Below, one piece after another: positions 40,873 to 51,172 of a DNA stretch of 64,000 nucleotides. The position numbers and the translations under genes were made by a program. The DNA comes from JAAYZM01 sp964510785 (GTDB lineage Bacteria > Actinomycetota > Actinomycetes > Actinomycetales > Cellulomonadaceae). The stretch covers positions 1 to 64,000 of the forward strand of contig CAZECM010000004.1 in the NCBI GenBank assembly GCA_964510785.1, in the 5' to 3' direction. The notes under the pieces are model-generated. The model did not search any database and was not told the DNA's origin. It was given only the letters and a program-made list of their open reading frames with translations. Positions within the stretch are counted from its first letter, which is position 1; every line of letters starts with the position of its first letter.

Positions 40873-41514
40873 ATGCCGATCCCCCGTGACCTTGCCCCGG
40901 TCGACAGGACGCTGCTGCGCGACGGCGTCTACGGTGTGCTGCGCGACGCCATCGTCTCCGGAGCCTTTGCCCCGGGGGAGTCGCTCAAGGACGTTGAGCT
41001 CGCAGCGTGGCTCGGCGTCAGCCGGACCCCGGTGCGCGAGGCGCTGCTGCGACTCGCCCAGGGCGGGCTCGTCGTCGCCCGGCCAGGCCGTTCCACCACC
41101 GTGAGCACGCTCGACATGCGAGCGGTCCGTGATGCGCGCGACGTGGTCGGTGCGATGCACGAGCTCGCCGTCCGCGACGCCGTGCCGAACCTGACCGCGG
41201 CCGAGCTCGCGCACATGCGGGAGGTCAACCAGCGCTTCGGGGTGGCGGTCGAGGCCGGTGACGTCGAGGGTGCGCTGCGTGCCGACGACGAGTTCCACGC
41301 GATCCCCGTGACCGTCTCCGGAAACCGGACGCTCGCCACGGTGCTCGAGCAGTTCATGCCCGTGCTGCGCCGCGCGGAGCGTCTGCAGTTCGGGTCACCC
41401 GCCGGGCGGGCGTCGCACGCCCAGCACGAGGAGCTCATCCGGCTCTGCGCAGCCGGTGACGTCGGAGGCGCGGCGGCGGTCGCCTTCGACACCTGGCACC
41501 GCCTCCCCGCCTGA
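40873..41514 (+). CDS. GntR-family regulator (FCD type)
   Basis: A 213-residue regulator. The N-terminal winged helix shows LRDAIVSGAFAPGESLKDVELAAWLGVSRTPVREALLRL, typical of the FadR/FCD branch; the C-terminal all-helical FCD domain contains DDEFH and the late HEELI segment that usually bind a metal and a carboxylate effector. ATG at 40873 directly follows a palindrome. It is divergent from the alpha/beta hydrolase. Confidence 0.9.
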   Translation: MPIPRDLAPVDRTLLRDGVYGVLRDAIVSGAFAPGESLKDVELAAWLGVSRTPVREALLRLAQGGLVVARPGRSTTVSTLDMRAVRDARDVVGAMHELAVRDAVPNLTAAELAHMREVNQRFGVAVEAGDVEGALRADDEFHAIPVTVSGNRTLATVLEQFMPVLRRAERLQFGSPAGRASHAQHEELIRLCAAGDVGGAAAVAFDTWHRLPA

Positions 41515-41538
41515 CGCCCACTCGGGCGGCTACACAAA

Positions 41539-41577
41539 GTGGAGCGTTCGTTCCCTCACAGGGCACGAACGCTCCAC
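41539..41577. terminator. Bidirectional terminator hairpin
   Basis: A perfect 12-bp stem (GTGGAGCGTTCG and its complement) flanked by AAA and CTT, with a 15-base loop, between converging GntR and ABC permease genes. Confidence 0.85.
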
Positions 41578-41594
41578 CTTGACTCGTCCGGGGG

Positions 41595-42388
41595 CTAGTC
41601 GCTCTTGCGGATCGCGCGGATGCCTACCGTCAGGCCGACCACCGCGAGCGCGGCCGCCGCGAGGAACGCCCAGCCGACGTCAGGCGAACCCAGGTCACCG
41701 GTGAGGAGCGCCCGCTCGCCCATCGTCACCCAGTTCACGGGGTTGACCGACGCGACGGCCCGCATCCAGCCCGGCGCCCCGTCGAGCGGCAGCAGTACGC
41801 CCGAGAGGATGAGCAGCGGGAAGATGAGCGACTGCTGCACGGCCCAGAACACCCAGTCCTTGCCCTTCGTGGCGAGCGCGAGCGCGTAGCTGAGCGAGCC
41901 GAGCCCCACCCCGAACACGGCGAGCAGGACGAGCCCGAGCACGAGCCCCACGGCGTCGGCCCGGTACCCGAACGGCAGCGCGACGGCCACGATCACGAGG
42001 GACTGCACCACGATCGGCACGATCTCCTTGAGCGAGCGCCCCACGAGCAGCGAGGACCGTGCGATGGGTGCCACGAGCGTCCGTTCGTGCGAGCCGAACA
42101 TCATCTCGTACTGCAGGTTCGAGCCCGTGGCGCCGGTGCCGAACAGCACGATCATCACGAGCACGCCGGGCAGGAACCACACGAGCACCTCGGCGGTGGA
42201 CTGCCCGGACTGCACCACGAGCAGCGGCGCGAACAGCCCGAGGAACACGAGCGGCTGCAGCAGCGAGAAGATCACGGTGAACGGGTCACGGATCACCGGC
42301 TTGAGCTCGCGCGCGAGCACGAGCCAGGTGTCACGCGCCACGCTCGGTCGCGTGGTCGCGGTGGGCGCCGTCGTCGGCGAGGTCGTGG

Positions 42389-42392
<4 letters not shown>
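41595..42392 (-). CDS. ABC-2 type transporter permease (DrrB-like)
   Basis: A 265-residue membrane protein with six predicted helices and the ABC-2 hallmark segment PLLILSGVLLPLDGAPGWMRAVASVNPVNW. Such permeases export drugs or lipids. The start overlaps the stop of the ATPase gene by 4 bp, and together they form a two-gene exporter. The divergent WYL regulator next door is the likely controller. Confidence 0.9.
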
Positions 42393-43402
<1,010 letters not shown>

Positions 43403-43422
43403 GCCTCCAACGGTGCACCCCG

Positions 43423-43445
43423 ATGCGGACAGTTTCTGTCCGCAT
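43423..43445. promoter_or_regulatory. Perfect 10-bp inverted repeat, WYL-regulator operator candidate
   Basis: ATGCGGACAG and CTGTCCGCAT separated by TTT, in the 62-bp space between the divergent ABC ATPase and WYL regulator genes, 20 bp from each start. Position and symmetry fit a dimeric repressor that covers both promoters. Confidence 0.75.
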
Positions 43446-43464
43446 GGTGTGGGAATCTTTGAGC

Positions 43465-44436
43465 ATGGCCGGAACAACCACCCGGGCGCTCGCCCTCCTC
43501 AACCTGCTCCAGACCCACCGCGCGTGGACCGGGCCGGAGCTCGCCTCGCGGCTCGCCGTGTCGGAGCGGACCCTGCGCCGCGACGTCGAGCGGCTGCGTG
43601 ACCTCGGGTATCGGATTGAGTCGGCGCCGGGGGCCGACGGCGGCTACCGGCTCGAGGCGGGCAGCGCCGTGCCGCCGCTCCTGCTGACCGACGAGGAGGC
43701 CGTGACGATGGCCGTCGGGCTGCGGCTCGCCGCGATCCAGCGCCTCGTCGACGGCCCCGAGACGTCGCTGTCCGCGCTCGCGAAGCTCGAGCAGGTGCTG
43801 CCTGCCCGGCTGCGGCGGCGGGTCAACGCGCTCGCGGGGTCCTTGCAGCCCATCGGCCCGGACGGTCCGCTCGTCTCGCCGGAGGTGCTCGGCGAGCTCG
43901 CGCTCGCGTGCCGCGACCGGGAACGCGTGCGGTTCGCCTACACGGCCGCCGACGGCGCGGAGTCGCGGCGGCACGTCGAGCCCTACGCCGTGGTGCCCGC
44001 CGAGCGGGCGTGGTATCTCGTGGCCTACGACCTGGTGCGCGAGGACTGGCGCACGTTCCGCGTGGACCGGCTCGACGAGCTGCGTCGCACGGGGGCCCGG
44101 TTCGCGGCGCGCGAGCTGCCGGCCGACGACCTTGCCCAGTACGTCGCCGCCGCGACCTACTCCTACGCCACGCTCAGTATCGAGGCGCGCGCGGTGATCG
44201 ACATGCCGCTCGAGGAGATGCGCGCGGCCTTCGGTCCCTGGTCACGCGGGGCCGAGGCGCTCGACGACGGGCGCACGTCCTGGCCCATCGCCGCGAGCTA
44301 TGTGCCCGAGCTGCTCTTCGGGGTGGCATGGGTGCCCGAGGGTGTCAGCTACACGATCGAGGCCGACGACGACGTGCGCGCCGAGCTCCACGAGATCGCC
44401 CAGCGGCTGCTCGAGGCGACCCGCGGCGCGAGGTAG
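43465..44436 (+). CDS. WYL-domain transcriptional regulator (YafY type)
   Basis: A 323-residue regulator. The HTH_11 winged helix is at residues 8-62 (ALLNLLQTHRAWTGPELASRLAVSERTLRRDVERL), the WYL domain at about 130-215 (RRHVEPYAVVPAERAWYLVAYD, FRVDRL) and a WCX-type C-terminal domain follows. WYL proteins bind nucleic acids or small ligands. ATG 43465 was chosen because it starts the conserved part and leaves the palindrome outside the gene. Confidence 0.9.
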   Translation: MAGTTTRALALLNLLQTHRAWTGPELASRLAVSERTLRRDVERLRDLGYRIESAPGADGGYRLEAGSAVPPLLLTDEEAVTMAVGLRLAAIQRLVDGPETSLSALAKLEQVLPARLRRRVNALAGSLQPIGPDGPLVSPEVLGELALACRDRERVRFAYTAADGAESRRHVEPYAVVPAERAWYLVAYDLVREDWRTFRVDRLDELRRTGARFAARELPADDLAQYVAAATYSYATLSIEARAVIDMPLEEMRAAFGPWSRGAEALDDGRTSWPIAASYVPELLFGVAWVPEGVSYTIEADDDVRAELHEIAQRLLEATRGAR

Positions 44437-44511
44437 ATCAGTGCTCGCGTCGCGCGCCAGGGTCACTGTCGAGGCTCGTGGGAATGCTCACGTGGAACTG
44501 TCCGCCGAGCC

Positions 44512-45135
44512 TCAGGCGGTGAGGATGCGCAGCGCGGCCTGCCCGCTGACCCGCCATTCAGATGGAAGCAGCCGCCAAGAGCGGGCGTCGTCCGGCAGGA
44601 CCCTAGCCAGTGTCCTGAGCCGTGAGCGATCCGAGCCGGAGAATCGGTTCCGCTCGAGATAGGGGTCCTCGATCACTGCGAGCAGTAGTGCCGCGTCTTG
44701 AAGGTGGCGTTCTCTGTCCCGCGTGTCGGTCCGGTAGGCGGCGGCCTTGAGGACGACCGCCGCGAAAGGGGACGGGATGCTGATCGTCGTTGTACGTTCA
44801 GGCACGATGCTCAGGCGGGCGTTGATGGTGCGCTTGAGGGCTTGCGTGCCGCCTTCGATGGCGACCATGGCGTGGCCGCGCAGCTTCTCGATCACGCGTG
44901 GGGCAGCGTGCTCGGCCGCGAGCACATCGATGGCGCCTGGCGCGCCGGTGACCACGTCGTTCGTTGGGCGGATGACGTCCATGCCACTACGGAGACCGTG
45001 CAACTGAGCCATCAAGCCGCCCACAAGAGTCCACTTCTCGTGGGGAAGCACTGCTTCGAGCTCTGCCACATTCGGCCACGGTGCGCCCCAGCCGCCTGGT
45101 GGCGTGGGTACCTCGATGGTCGGACGGTTAGCCAC
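44512..45135 (-). CDS. AbiEii-like nucleotidyltransferase with altered DxD motif
   Basis: A 207-residue protein. It starts like nucleotidyltransferases of the AbiEii/toxin group (WTLVGGLMAQLHGLRSG, then RPTNDV), but where the family has DVD the sequence reads NDVVTGAPG, so the second metal-binding aspartate seems lost. Later it has the usual PFAAVVLKAAAYRTD...RHLQDAALLL segment. Its GTG overlaps the preceding gene's stop by 8 bp (GTGGCTAA), so the two proteins are coupled, as in type IV-like AbiE modules. Activity may be reduced or lost. Confidence 0.7.
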   Translation of the reverse strand: MANRPTIEVPTPPGGWGAPWPNVAELEAVLPHEKWTLVGGLMAQLHGLRSGMDVIRPTNDVVTGAPGAIDVLAAEHAAPRVIEKLRGHAMVAIEGGTQALKRTINARLSIVPERTTTISIPSPFAAVVLKAAAYRTDTRDRERHLQDAALLLAVIEDPYLERNRFSGSDRSRLRTLARVLPDDARSWRLLPSEWRVSGQAALRILTA

Positions 45136-45787
45136 GGAACGACTCCAAGGCTTGCTCGAGAGCGATGAGTCCGGCCCGGTGCTCGCGAGAGTCGAGCGAC
45201 TCGACCAGATCCAGCGCGGCGAGCGTGACACTGCGTTGCGCAAGTTCGCGTACCACCGAGAGATCCATTGACGTGGCGCGGAGCGTGACGTGGCCGTCGT
45301 CGTCGGGAATCAGCCCGTGCCTGGACACAACGTCGCCGACAGCTGCCCTGTCGAGATATCCGTCAACGGTGCTGGTGGCCGCCAAGCCAAGTCGGGCGGC
45401 AGCATCGTTGCTCACCAGCTCGGTCGTGAGGTACCTGCCGGTTTGATGGTGGGCCGCATACCGAGTCACGTTGGCTCGGTTGCGCGCACTCGCCCCGAGC
45501 GCGGCTGCGTCGAGGCCGCGCAGCCGGGTACGGAGCCGAGATCGCTGACTTGCCCCCATCCACTCGGGGTCGACGCCGGTGAGCAGAGCGACTGCGCCCC
45601 AAGCGGTCTCTTCGGACCACGCGCGCGTGTGTGAGCCACCGCGTGCGGCAACGAGTCGTTCTACCGAGCGCCCGTCCAGCAGGCCTCGGGCCACCTGTCG
45701 CAACTTTCCCCGCTCGGCCAGGTGCTGTACCTGACGGACAGATACACCCAGCAGCTCTGCCGCATCGGCGACGGTGAGCAACGTCAT
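45128..45787 (-). CDS. Helix-turn-helix protein, antitoxin-like partner of the nucleotidyltransferase
   Basis: A 219-residue protein. Residues 3-50 form an excisionase/MerR-like helix-turn-helix (LTVADAAELLGVSVRQVQHL). The remaining helical part (RSRLRTRLRGLDAAALGASARNRANV and on) is not recognised, but proteins of this layout commonly precede AbiEii-like genes in actinobacteria. An inverted repeat overlaps its start codon, which suggests self-repression typical of antitoxins. Antitoxin function is inferred from context only. Confidence 0.65.
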   Translation of the reverse strand: MTLLTVADAAELLGVSVRQVQHLAERGKLRQVARGLLDGRSVERLVAARGGSHTRAWSEETAWGAVALLTGVDPEWMGASQRSRLRTRLRGLDAAALGASARNRANVTRYAAHHQTGRYLTTELVSNDAAARLGLAATSTVDGYLDRAAVGDVVSRHGLIPDDDGHVTLRATSMDLSVVRELAQRSVTLAALDLVESLDSREHRAGLIALEQALESFRG

Positions 45788-45822
45788 GACAGACAGTTTC
45801 GCCTAGACGAATCTATCTGTCA
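45787..45822. promoter_or_regulatory. Inverted repeat at the start of the HTH/nucleotidyltransferase operon
   Basis: TGACAGACAG (45787-45796) and CTATCTGTCA (45813-45822) pair at 9 of 10 positions with a 16-bp spacer. The first arm touches the start codon and the second overlaps the stop of the antitoxin remnant. Confidence 0.5.
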
Positions 45823-45989
45823 ACGCCAGCGAGTCCAACGAGGTGATCGACTCGTTCGCGGCGAACCGTTCTGAGCGCATCGGTCACGTCCATCGGGCCG
45901 AAGTCGAGCTCGCGGTCGTGCCGGTTCAGGCGCTCGTGGACCTCATCAAGGGTCGGGCGCTCGGCGGGATCTTCTCGACTCTGGATCAC
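45813..45989 (-). pseudogene. C-terminal remnant of a VapB/FitA-type antitoxin
   Basis: A 58-codon frame from a GTG reads RPTLDEVHERLNRH...DALRTVRRERVDHL. RPTLDEV followed by a basic RExR/RxERxD helix is the toxin-wrapping tail of ribbon-helix-helix antitoxins paired with PIN toxins. The DNA-binding half is missing upstream and no PIN toxin follows; instead the HTH/nucleotidyltransferase operon begins 26 bp on. It may still be translated, but looks like a relic. Confidence 0.5.
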
Positions 45990-46094
45990 GCATCGAGCGT
46001 GCCGTGTGTGGGGCTGCTCCAGCAACCCGATACTTAGTCCAACGACCGTCGCAGGAGTAGTTTTCTCCCAGTCACCGAGCCAGGAGAACAGCCC

Positions 46095-47669
46095 GTGGAA
46101 GCTCTCGCCGTCGTCGTCGCCCTGCTCCTGCTCACCGTCGTGGTGGTCGGTGTGGGCGACAGGCTCGGACTGCCCTGGCCTGCGCTGCTGACGATCGTCG
46201 CCGCGCTCGCGGTGTTCGTGCCGAACGTGCCCGAGTTCGAGCTCGACAACGAGCTGATCCTGCCGCTGTTCCTGCCGCCGCTGCTGTGGGCGCTCGCGCG
46301 GCGCACCTCGTGGGTGATGTTCAAGGAGCGGTGGCGCACGATCCTCGGCTTCTCGGTGCTGCTCACCGTGGTCACGGTGGCGGCCGTCGCGTGGACGGCA
46401 TGGCTGCTCGTGCCCGGCGCCACGCTCGCCGCGGCCATCGCGATCGGTGCGGCCGTGGCCCCGCCCGACCCGGTGGCCGTCGACGCCGTCGCCGAGCACG
46501 CCTCGATCCCGCGGCGCCTCACGAGCCTGCTGCACACCGAGGGCCTCTTCAACGACGCCGTCGCGCTCGTCGCGTTCCAGCTCGCGCTCGCCATCACGCT
46601 GCGGGGCGAGACGCTCGAGCCGCTCGCGATCCTGCAGACCTTCTCGTGGACGGTGGTGGCCGCCGTCGCGATCGGGCTCGGCGCCGGATGGCTCGCCGCG
46701 CGCGTGACCCGCTGGCTCACCTCGCCCGTGGCCCGAAGCGCGCTCACGCTGGTTGTCCCGTTCGCCGTCTACATGCTCGCCGAGGAGGCGCACGGTTCCG
46801 GGGTGATCGCCGTCGTCATCGCCGCCGTGTACCTGTCCGGCCGCAACGACGAGGTCGACGCGCAGGACCGGCTCACGAGCACGGCGTTCTGGCACGTCAT
46901 CGAGCTGCTCGTGACCGGGCTCGCGTTCGGCCTGATCGGGCTGGAGTTCCGCGAGATCATCGACGACGCCGGCCGCGACCTCGGGCTCATGGTCCAGCAC
47001 GGGCTCATCGTCGCCGCGGTGGCGATCGGCGTGCGCGTCGTGTGGGTGTTCGGCGGGCAGTGGCTCGCCCGCAAGAAGCGCCACGGCCAGACGACGCGCA
47101 CCTGGCAGGAGTCGTTGCTCATCGCCTGGTGCGGCATGCGCGGACTCGTCACCCTGGCGCTCGTGCTGGCGCTGCCGGCCGCCGAGTTCCCGGTGCGTGC
47201 CGAGGCGCTCGTGATCGCCGTCGTCGTCCTCGTCGTGACGATGGTGCTGCCCGGCCTCGCGCTGCCGTGGCTCGTGCGGCGGCTGCACCTCGGGTCCGGC
47301 GAGTCGCCCGAGGACATCCAGGAGCGCGCGCTCGTGGCCCGGGCGCAGCGGGCGGCGTTCGGCGTGTTGCGTGAGGCCATCGCGGCCGGGGCACCGCCCG
47401 AGATGCTCGAGTCGCTCGCGCAGCGCTTCGGGGACGTCACGGGGGTGTCCGACGATGACGGAAACCTGGCCGCCGAGTACGCCGAGCGGGCCGAGCTCAT
47501 GCGCGGGCGGCTGCGCCAGTACGGCGACCTGCGCGACGAGGCGCTCGCGGCCGCGACGGCCGAGGTGCTGCGGGCGCGCGGCGAGCCGGGGATCGACCCG
47601 CACATCGTCGACATCGTCCTGGGAGACCTCGACCGGATGGCCGTGGGCCACGGCTCCCGCGGCCGCTAG
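46095..47669 (+). CDS. CPA1-family Na+/H+ antiporter (NhaP type)
   Basis: A 524-residue membrane protein with about 12 helices in the first 390 residues. The ion-binding core motifs are GAAVAPPDPVAVDAVAE and LHTEGLFNDAVALVAF, and CGMRGLVTLALVLALP is the conserved arginine helix. The soluble C-terminal tail of about 130 residues is helical. It exchanges Na+ or K+ for H+ across the cytoplasmic membrane. GTG 46095 has CAGGAG upstream. Its stop directly abuts the stop of the converging FtsX-like gene. Confidence 0.93.
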   Translation: MEALAVVVALLLLTVVVVGVGDRLGLPWPALLTIVAALAVFVPNVPEFELDNELILPLFLPPLLWALARRTSWVMFKERWRTILGFSVLLTVVTVAAVAWTAWLLVPGATLAAAIAIGAAVAPPDPVAVDAVAEHASIPRRLTSLLHTEGLFNDAVALVAFQLALAITLRGETLEPLAILQTFSWTVVAAVAIGLGAGWLAARVTRWLTSPVARSALTLVVPFAVYMLAEEAHGSGVIAVVIAAVYLSGRNDEVDAQDRLTSTAFWHVIELLVTGLAFGLIGLEFREIIDDAGRDLGLMVQHGLIVAAVAIGVRVVWVFGGQWLARKKRHGQTTRTWQESLLIAWCGMRGLVTLALVLALPAAEFPVRAEALVIAVVVLVVTMVLPGLALPWLVRRLHLGSGESPEDIQERALVARAQRAAFGVLREAIAAGAPPEMLESLAQRFGDVTGVSDDDGNLAAEYAERAELMRGRLRQYGDLRDEALAAATAEVLRARGEPGIDPHIVDIVLGDLDRMAVGHGSRGR

Positions 47670-50444
47670 CTACTCGGCCGCGCGGCGGGTGAGGGGGAGC
47701 TTGGCCGGGGTGAAGAGGGCCGTGGCACCGCCCGCGAGGAGGGGTAGGACGACGACGGCCGCCGCGAGCACGGTCCACGGGACCACCATCTGCCAGCGTG
47801 GGTCGGGGTGCTCGGTCCCCAGCCCGGCCGACGCCGTGACGAGGGCCCAGCCGACGGCGAGCCCGCCGACGATGCCGGGCACCACGCCCGTCGCGGTGAG
47901 GAACCCGGACTGCAGTCCCGCGACGCGCCGTCGGACGCGGGGCGCGGCGCCGACGGCGGACAGCGTGGCCAGGTCAGCCCGCGACTCGACCGCCGCGAGC
48001 CCGGAAGCGATCCACGTCGCACCGAGCGCGAGCAGGCTGGCCGCACCGACGAGGGCCAGGACCGTGAGCGAGACGTCGCGTTCGGGCCGGGCCTCGATGC
48101 TCGCCGACATGTCCGGGTCGATCGCCCAGACGGCGGCATTGAGGGAGTTCTCCTGCTCGTGGGTCCACGGCGAGGACGGCGTGGCGAGCACGACGTGCGG
48201 TGTCACGGTCAGGTCCACCCCTGTGAACTGGTCGATCGCCGAGGGCGGCACGATGGTGTTGTGGAAGACGGCGAGATCGCTCGTGACGACGGCGCCGGGG
48301 AGCGTCGCGGCGAGCACCGGCTCCGTCGCGTCCGCCTGGTTGATCTGGAGTCGCACGGTGCCGTCCGGCCACAGCAAGGAGGCGCCCAGCACGACCGTCC
48401 TGCCTGCCGCGAGGGCTTCGGCGGCGAGGGCCGCGCCGTCGTCGTCCAGGAGCGAGAGCACGGTGCCGTCGTCGACGAGCACGCCGTTGACGGGCCCTGT
48501 CCCGGCGTGCAGCGTGGAGTTCGACCAGCGGCCGAGGGAGAGCTCGTCCTGTGCGCAGCGGGGGTCGTCGGAGTACTCGGCCTGGACTTCCTCGCTCGGG
48601 TCGGGGATCAGGTACCACGGGCAGATCTGTGACTCGTCCTCCACGGGGTAGAGGCCCCACCAGTCCTCCTGCTCGGGCAGCTGGGTCGGCAGCGCGACGC
48701 CGAGGGTCGCGACGTCAGCGCCGGGGTCGATGTCGTGGATCGCCGCCGTGACGGCCGCCGCCGTCTCGGGTGTGCTCAAGCTGTTCTTCCCATAGGTCGT
48801 GAGCCGCACCTTGACGGTGCCCTCGCTGACCTCGGCCTGCCACGACGCGCTGTTCTGCTGCGCCTCGGCGGCCATGTAGACGGCGCCCGCCGTCGCGGCC
48901 GCGATCGCACCGAGGATCGCCGCCGCGGCCGGCGCCGTGCGACCGCGCTGTCGGGACAGGTCGCGCAGCGCGATCCGGGTGGCGACCCCGGCGCGCCGGG
49001 CGAGCACACCGGTCGCGCTGATGATGAGGCCCGATGCCGTGACGAGCCCGAGCACGATCAGTACGCTGCCGGCCGCGGACAGCGTCGAGGAGCCGACGCG
49101 CCCGCCGTAGAGCGCGAGCGGCACGCCGAGGCCGGCCGCCACGAGCCCCACGATGCCGAGGGTCGCTCGGGGGCGCGCCTCCGAGCGGCGGCCCGCGAGC
49201 GCCGCGACCACGTCGACCCGAGCCGCCTGTCGCGCCGGGATCCACGCGGCGAGCACCGCGATGAGCGTCCCGACGAGCACGAGCCCCGCGACCCACGGCG
49301 GCACCACGAGGTTGGGGAAGACGATGTACGGGTCGGGGTACGGCCAGAGCACCGCGAGCGTGGCGAGGAGGATGCCGAGCCCGACGGCGAGCACCGAAGC
49401 GCCGAGCCCGATGACGACCCCGTTCGCCAGCACGATGCGCCGCAGGTCCCGTCGTGTGCCACCCGTCGCGGCCACGAGGGCCAGGGAGCGGGACTGCCGC
49501 CGCGCCCCGACGGCGAACGCCGGGCCCACGAGCAGCACGACCTCGAGCACGGCGAGGGCGATGATGAGTCCGACCTGCGCGGCGACCTGCGACGAGCTGT
49601 TGCCCCACCCGGACTCGATGACGAAGTAGGGCACGGCGTCGCGCGCTGGCGGGTTCTCGAGCACGTGACGACTCGTGGCGAAGAGACCGCTGCGGTTGAG
49701 CGTGACGACGTCGTCCCAGGTCAGCGGCTCGTCGCCGAGCACGAACCATGAGGGCTTCGCCGCGTCGAGGGGGACCGTTCCGGGAGCGGCGACGATGTAG
49801 GCGTCGTTGGCCGAGAGCAGCGCGGTCACCGTGGTGGAGACCGTGGCCCCGTCGACCTCGAGGTCGACCGTGTCGCCGATCGCGATCCCAAGCTTGTGGG
49901 CTTGCGACCGACTCAGCCCGATCTCCCCGGGGGCGAGGGGGGTCTCACCTTCGAGCACGAGGACGGTCCGGGCGAGCTCGCCACTCGCGTCGACCGTACG
50001 GGCGGGGAGCGGTTCGTCAATGGCACCGGGGACGTCGAGAATCGCCTCGCTCTCCCACTGCGTCGAGATCACCGCGCCAGGGACGAGCTCGCGCACGAGT
50101 GCTTCGGCCTCGGCGGCGGTCAGCATGACTCCCCCGTAGGACTGGTTCCCGTCCTCGTCGAGCGTGAGGCCGCACATCGCCGGCCCGTCGCCGTTCGGCC
50201 TCTGCGCCAGGGGTACGCACCCGGCCTCTTGCCGCACGAGCGCCTGCGCGGTCGGGCCCAGTCTCGTCTCGACGTGCGTCGCCTCGGTCGGCATCGTTGA
50301 CGGGAGCAACACCAGCACCGCCGCGATGAGCATGAGCGGCAGCCCCACCATCACGGCACTCAGTGCCGTGCGCCCCTTCGCCCGCAGCGCCTGCCGCCGG
50401 GCGATGCGCAGCGCGGCCGCCCAGGGGGCGAACCAGCGGTTCAC
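47670..50444 (-). CDS. FtsX-like ABC transporter permease (MacB type)
   Basis: A 924-residue permease with ten predicted helices. After the first helix (TALSAVMVGLPLMLIAAVLVLL) comes a large extracellular domain, then an FtsX core of three helices at about 300-430 and further helices, a second extracellular domain (with CxxD and CPWYLIPDPSEE) and a final FtsX core. Such proteins act as mechanotransmission exporters of peptides or antibiotics. The GTG overlaps the ATPase stop by 4 bp, forming a PadR-ATPase-permease operon. Confidence 0.88.
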   Translation of the reverse strand: MNRWFAPWAAALRIARRQALRAKGRTALSAVMVGLPLMLIAAVLVLLPSTMPTEATHVETRLGPTAQALVRQEAGCVPLAQRPNGDGPAMCGLTLDEDGNQSYGGVMLTAAEAEALVRELVPGAVISTQWESEAILDVPGAIDEPLPARTVDASGELARTVLVLEGETPLAPGEIGLSRSQAHKLGIAIGDTVDLEVDGATVSTTVTALLSANDAYIVAAPGTVPLDAAKPSWFVLGDEPLTWDDVVTLNRSGLFATSRHVLENPPARDAVPYFVIESGWGNSSSQVAAQVGLIIALAVLEVVLLVGPAFAVGARRQSRSLALVAATGGTRRDLRRIVLANGVVIGLGASVLAVGLGILLATLAVLWPYPDPYIVFPNLVVPPWVAGLVLVGTLIAVLAAWIPARQAARVDVVAALAGRRSEARPRATLGIVGLVAAGLGVPLALYGGRVGSSTLSAAGSVLIVLGLVTASGLIISATGVLARRAGVATRIALRDLSRQRGRTAPAAAAILGAIAAATAGAVYMAAEAQQNSASWQAEVSEGTVKVRLTTYGKNSLSTPETAAAVTAAIHDIDPGADVATLGVALPTQLPEQEDWWGLYPVEDESQICPWYLIPDPSEEVQAEYSDDPRCAQDELSLGRWSNSTLHAGTGPVNGVLVDDGTVLSLLDDDGAALAAEALAAGRTVVLGASLLWPDGTVRLQINQADATEPVLAATLPGAVVTSDLAVFHNTIVPPSAIDQFTGVDLTVTPHVVLATPSSPWTHEQENSLNAAVWAIDPDMSASIEARPERDVSLTVLALVGAASLLALGATWIASGLAAVESRADLATLSAVGAAPRVRRRVAGLQSGFLTATGVVPGIVGGLAVGWALVTASAGLGTEHPDPRWQMVVPWTVLAAAVVVLPLLAGGATALFTPAKLPLTRRAAE

Positions 50445-51172
50445 GCCAAGGGCCCGGCGGCGAGCAGCGACTCCGGCTCCGGGCGCCCGCCCGTGGAGTC
50501 GACGATCACGCCGTCGCGCAGGAACACCGTCCGGTCCGCCCACGCGGCGAACCGCGCCTCGTGCGTCACGAGCAGCCCGGCCGCCCCGGCGTCGATGCGG
50601 GCGCGCAGCAGCCGCATGACGTCCTCCCCGGTGAGCGAGTCGAGTGCTCCCGTCGGCTCGTCCGCGAGCAGCAGGCGGCGCGGCCCCACGAGCGCGCGGG
50701 CGATCGCGACGCGCTGGCGCTGCCCACCGGACATCTCCTCGGGGAAGCGGTCCGCGACCTCGCGCAGCCCCACCTCGTCGAGCGCGCGCATCGCCTCGCG
50801 TCGGGCCTTGCGCGCCGAGACGCCGTCGAGCTCGCGCGGCAGGGAGATGTTCTCCGCAGCCGTGAGTGCGGGGATGAGGTTGAAGTCCTGGAACACGTAG
50901 CCCACCCCGCGCCGCCGCAACCGGGCGCGACGGTTCTGGTCGAGGCCCGTGAGCTCTTCACCCGCAACCTCGACCGTGCCCGTGGTGGGTGTGTCGAGCC
51001 CACCCGCGAGCGTCAGCAGCGTCGACTTGCCCGAGCCCGACGGCCCCATGACGGCGACGAGCTCGCCGAGCTGGACCTCGAGGTCGATGCCCCGCAGAGC
51101 ATGCACCTCCGCCTCGCCCGAGCCGTGCACGCGCGTCACGGCAGACATGCGCAGCAGCACGGGGCCGCTCAT
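50441..51172 (-). CDS. ABC transporter ATP-binding protein (LolD/MacB type)
   Basis: A 243-residue ATPase: Walker A GPSGSGKST, Q-loop VFQDFNLIP, signature MSGGQ, Walker B LLLADEP and H-loop LLVTHEARF. This form partners FtsX-like permeases; the permease gene follows with a 4-bp overlap. The gene itself overlaps the stop of the upstream PadR gene by 4 bp, so the three are translationally coupled. Confidence 0.93.
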   Translation of the reverse strand: MSGPVLLRMSAVTRVHGSGEAEVHALRGIDLEVQLGELVAVMGPSGSGKSTLLTLAGGLDTPTTGTVEVAGEELTGLDQNRRARLRRRGVGYVFQDFNLIPALTAAENISLPRELDGVSARKARREAMRALDEVGLREVADRFPEEMSGGQRQRVAIARALVGPRRLLLADEPTGALDSLTGEDVMRLLRARIDAGAAGLLVTHEARFAAWADRTVFLRDGVIVDSTGGRPEPESLLAAGPLA

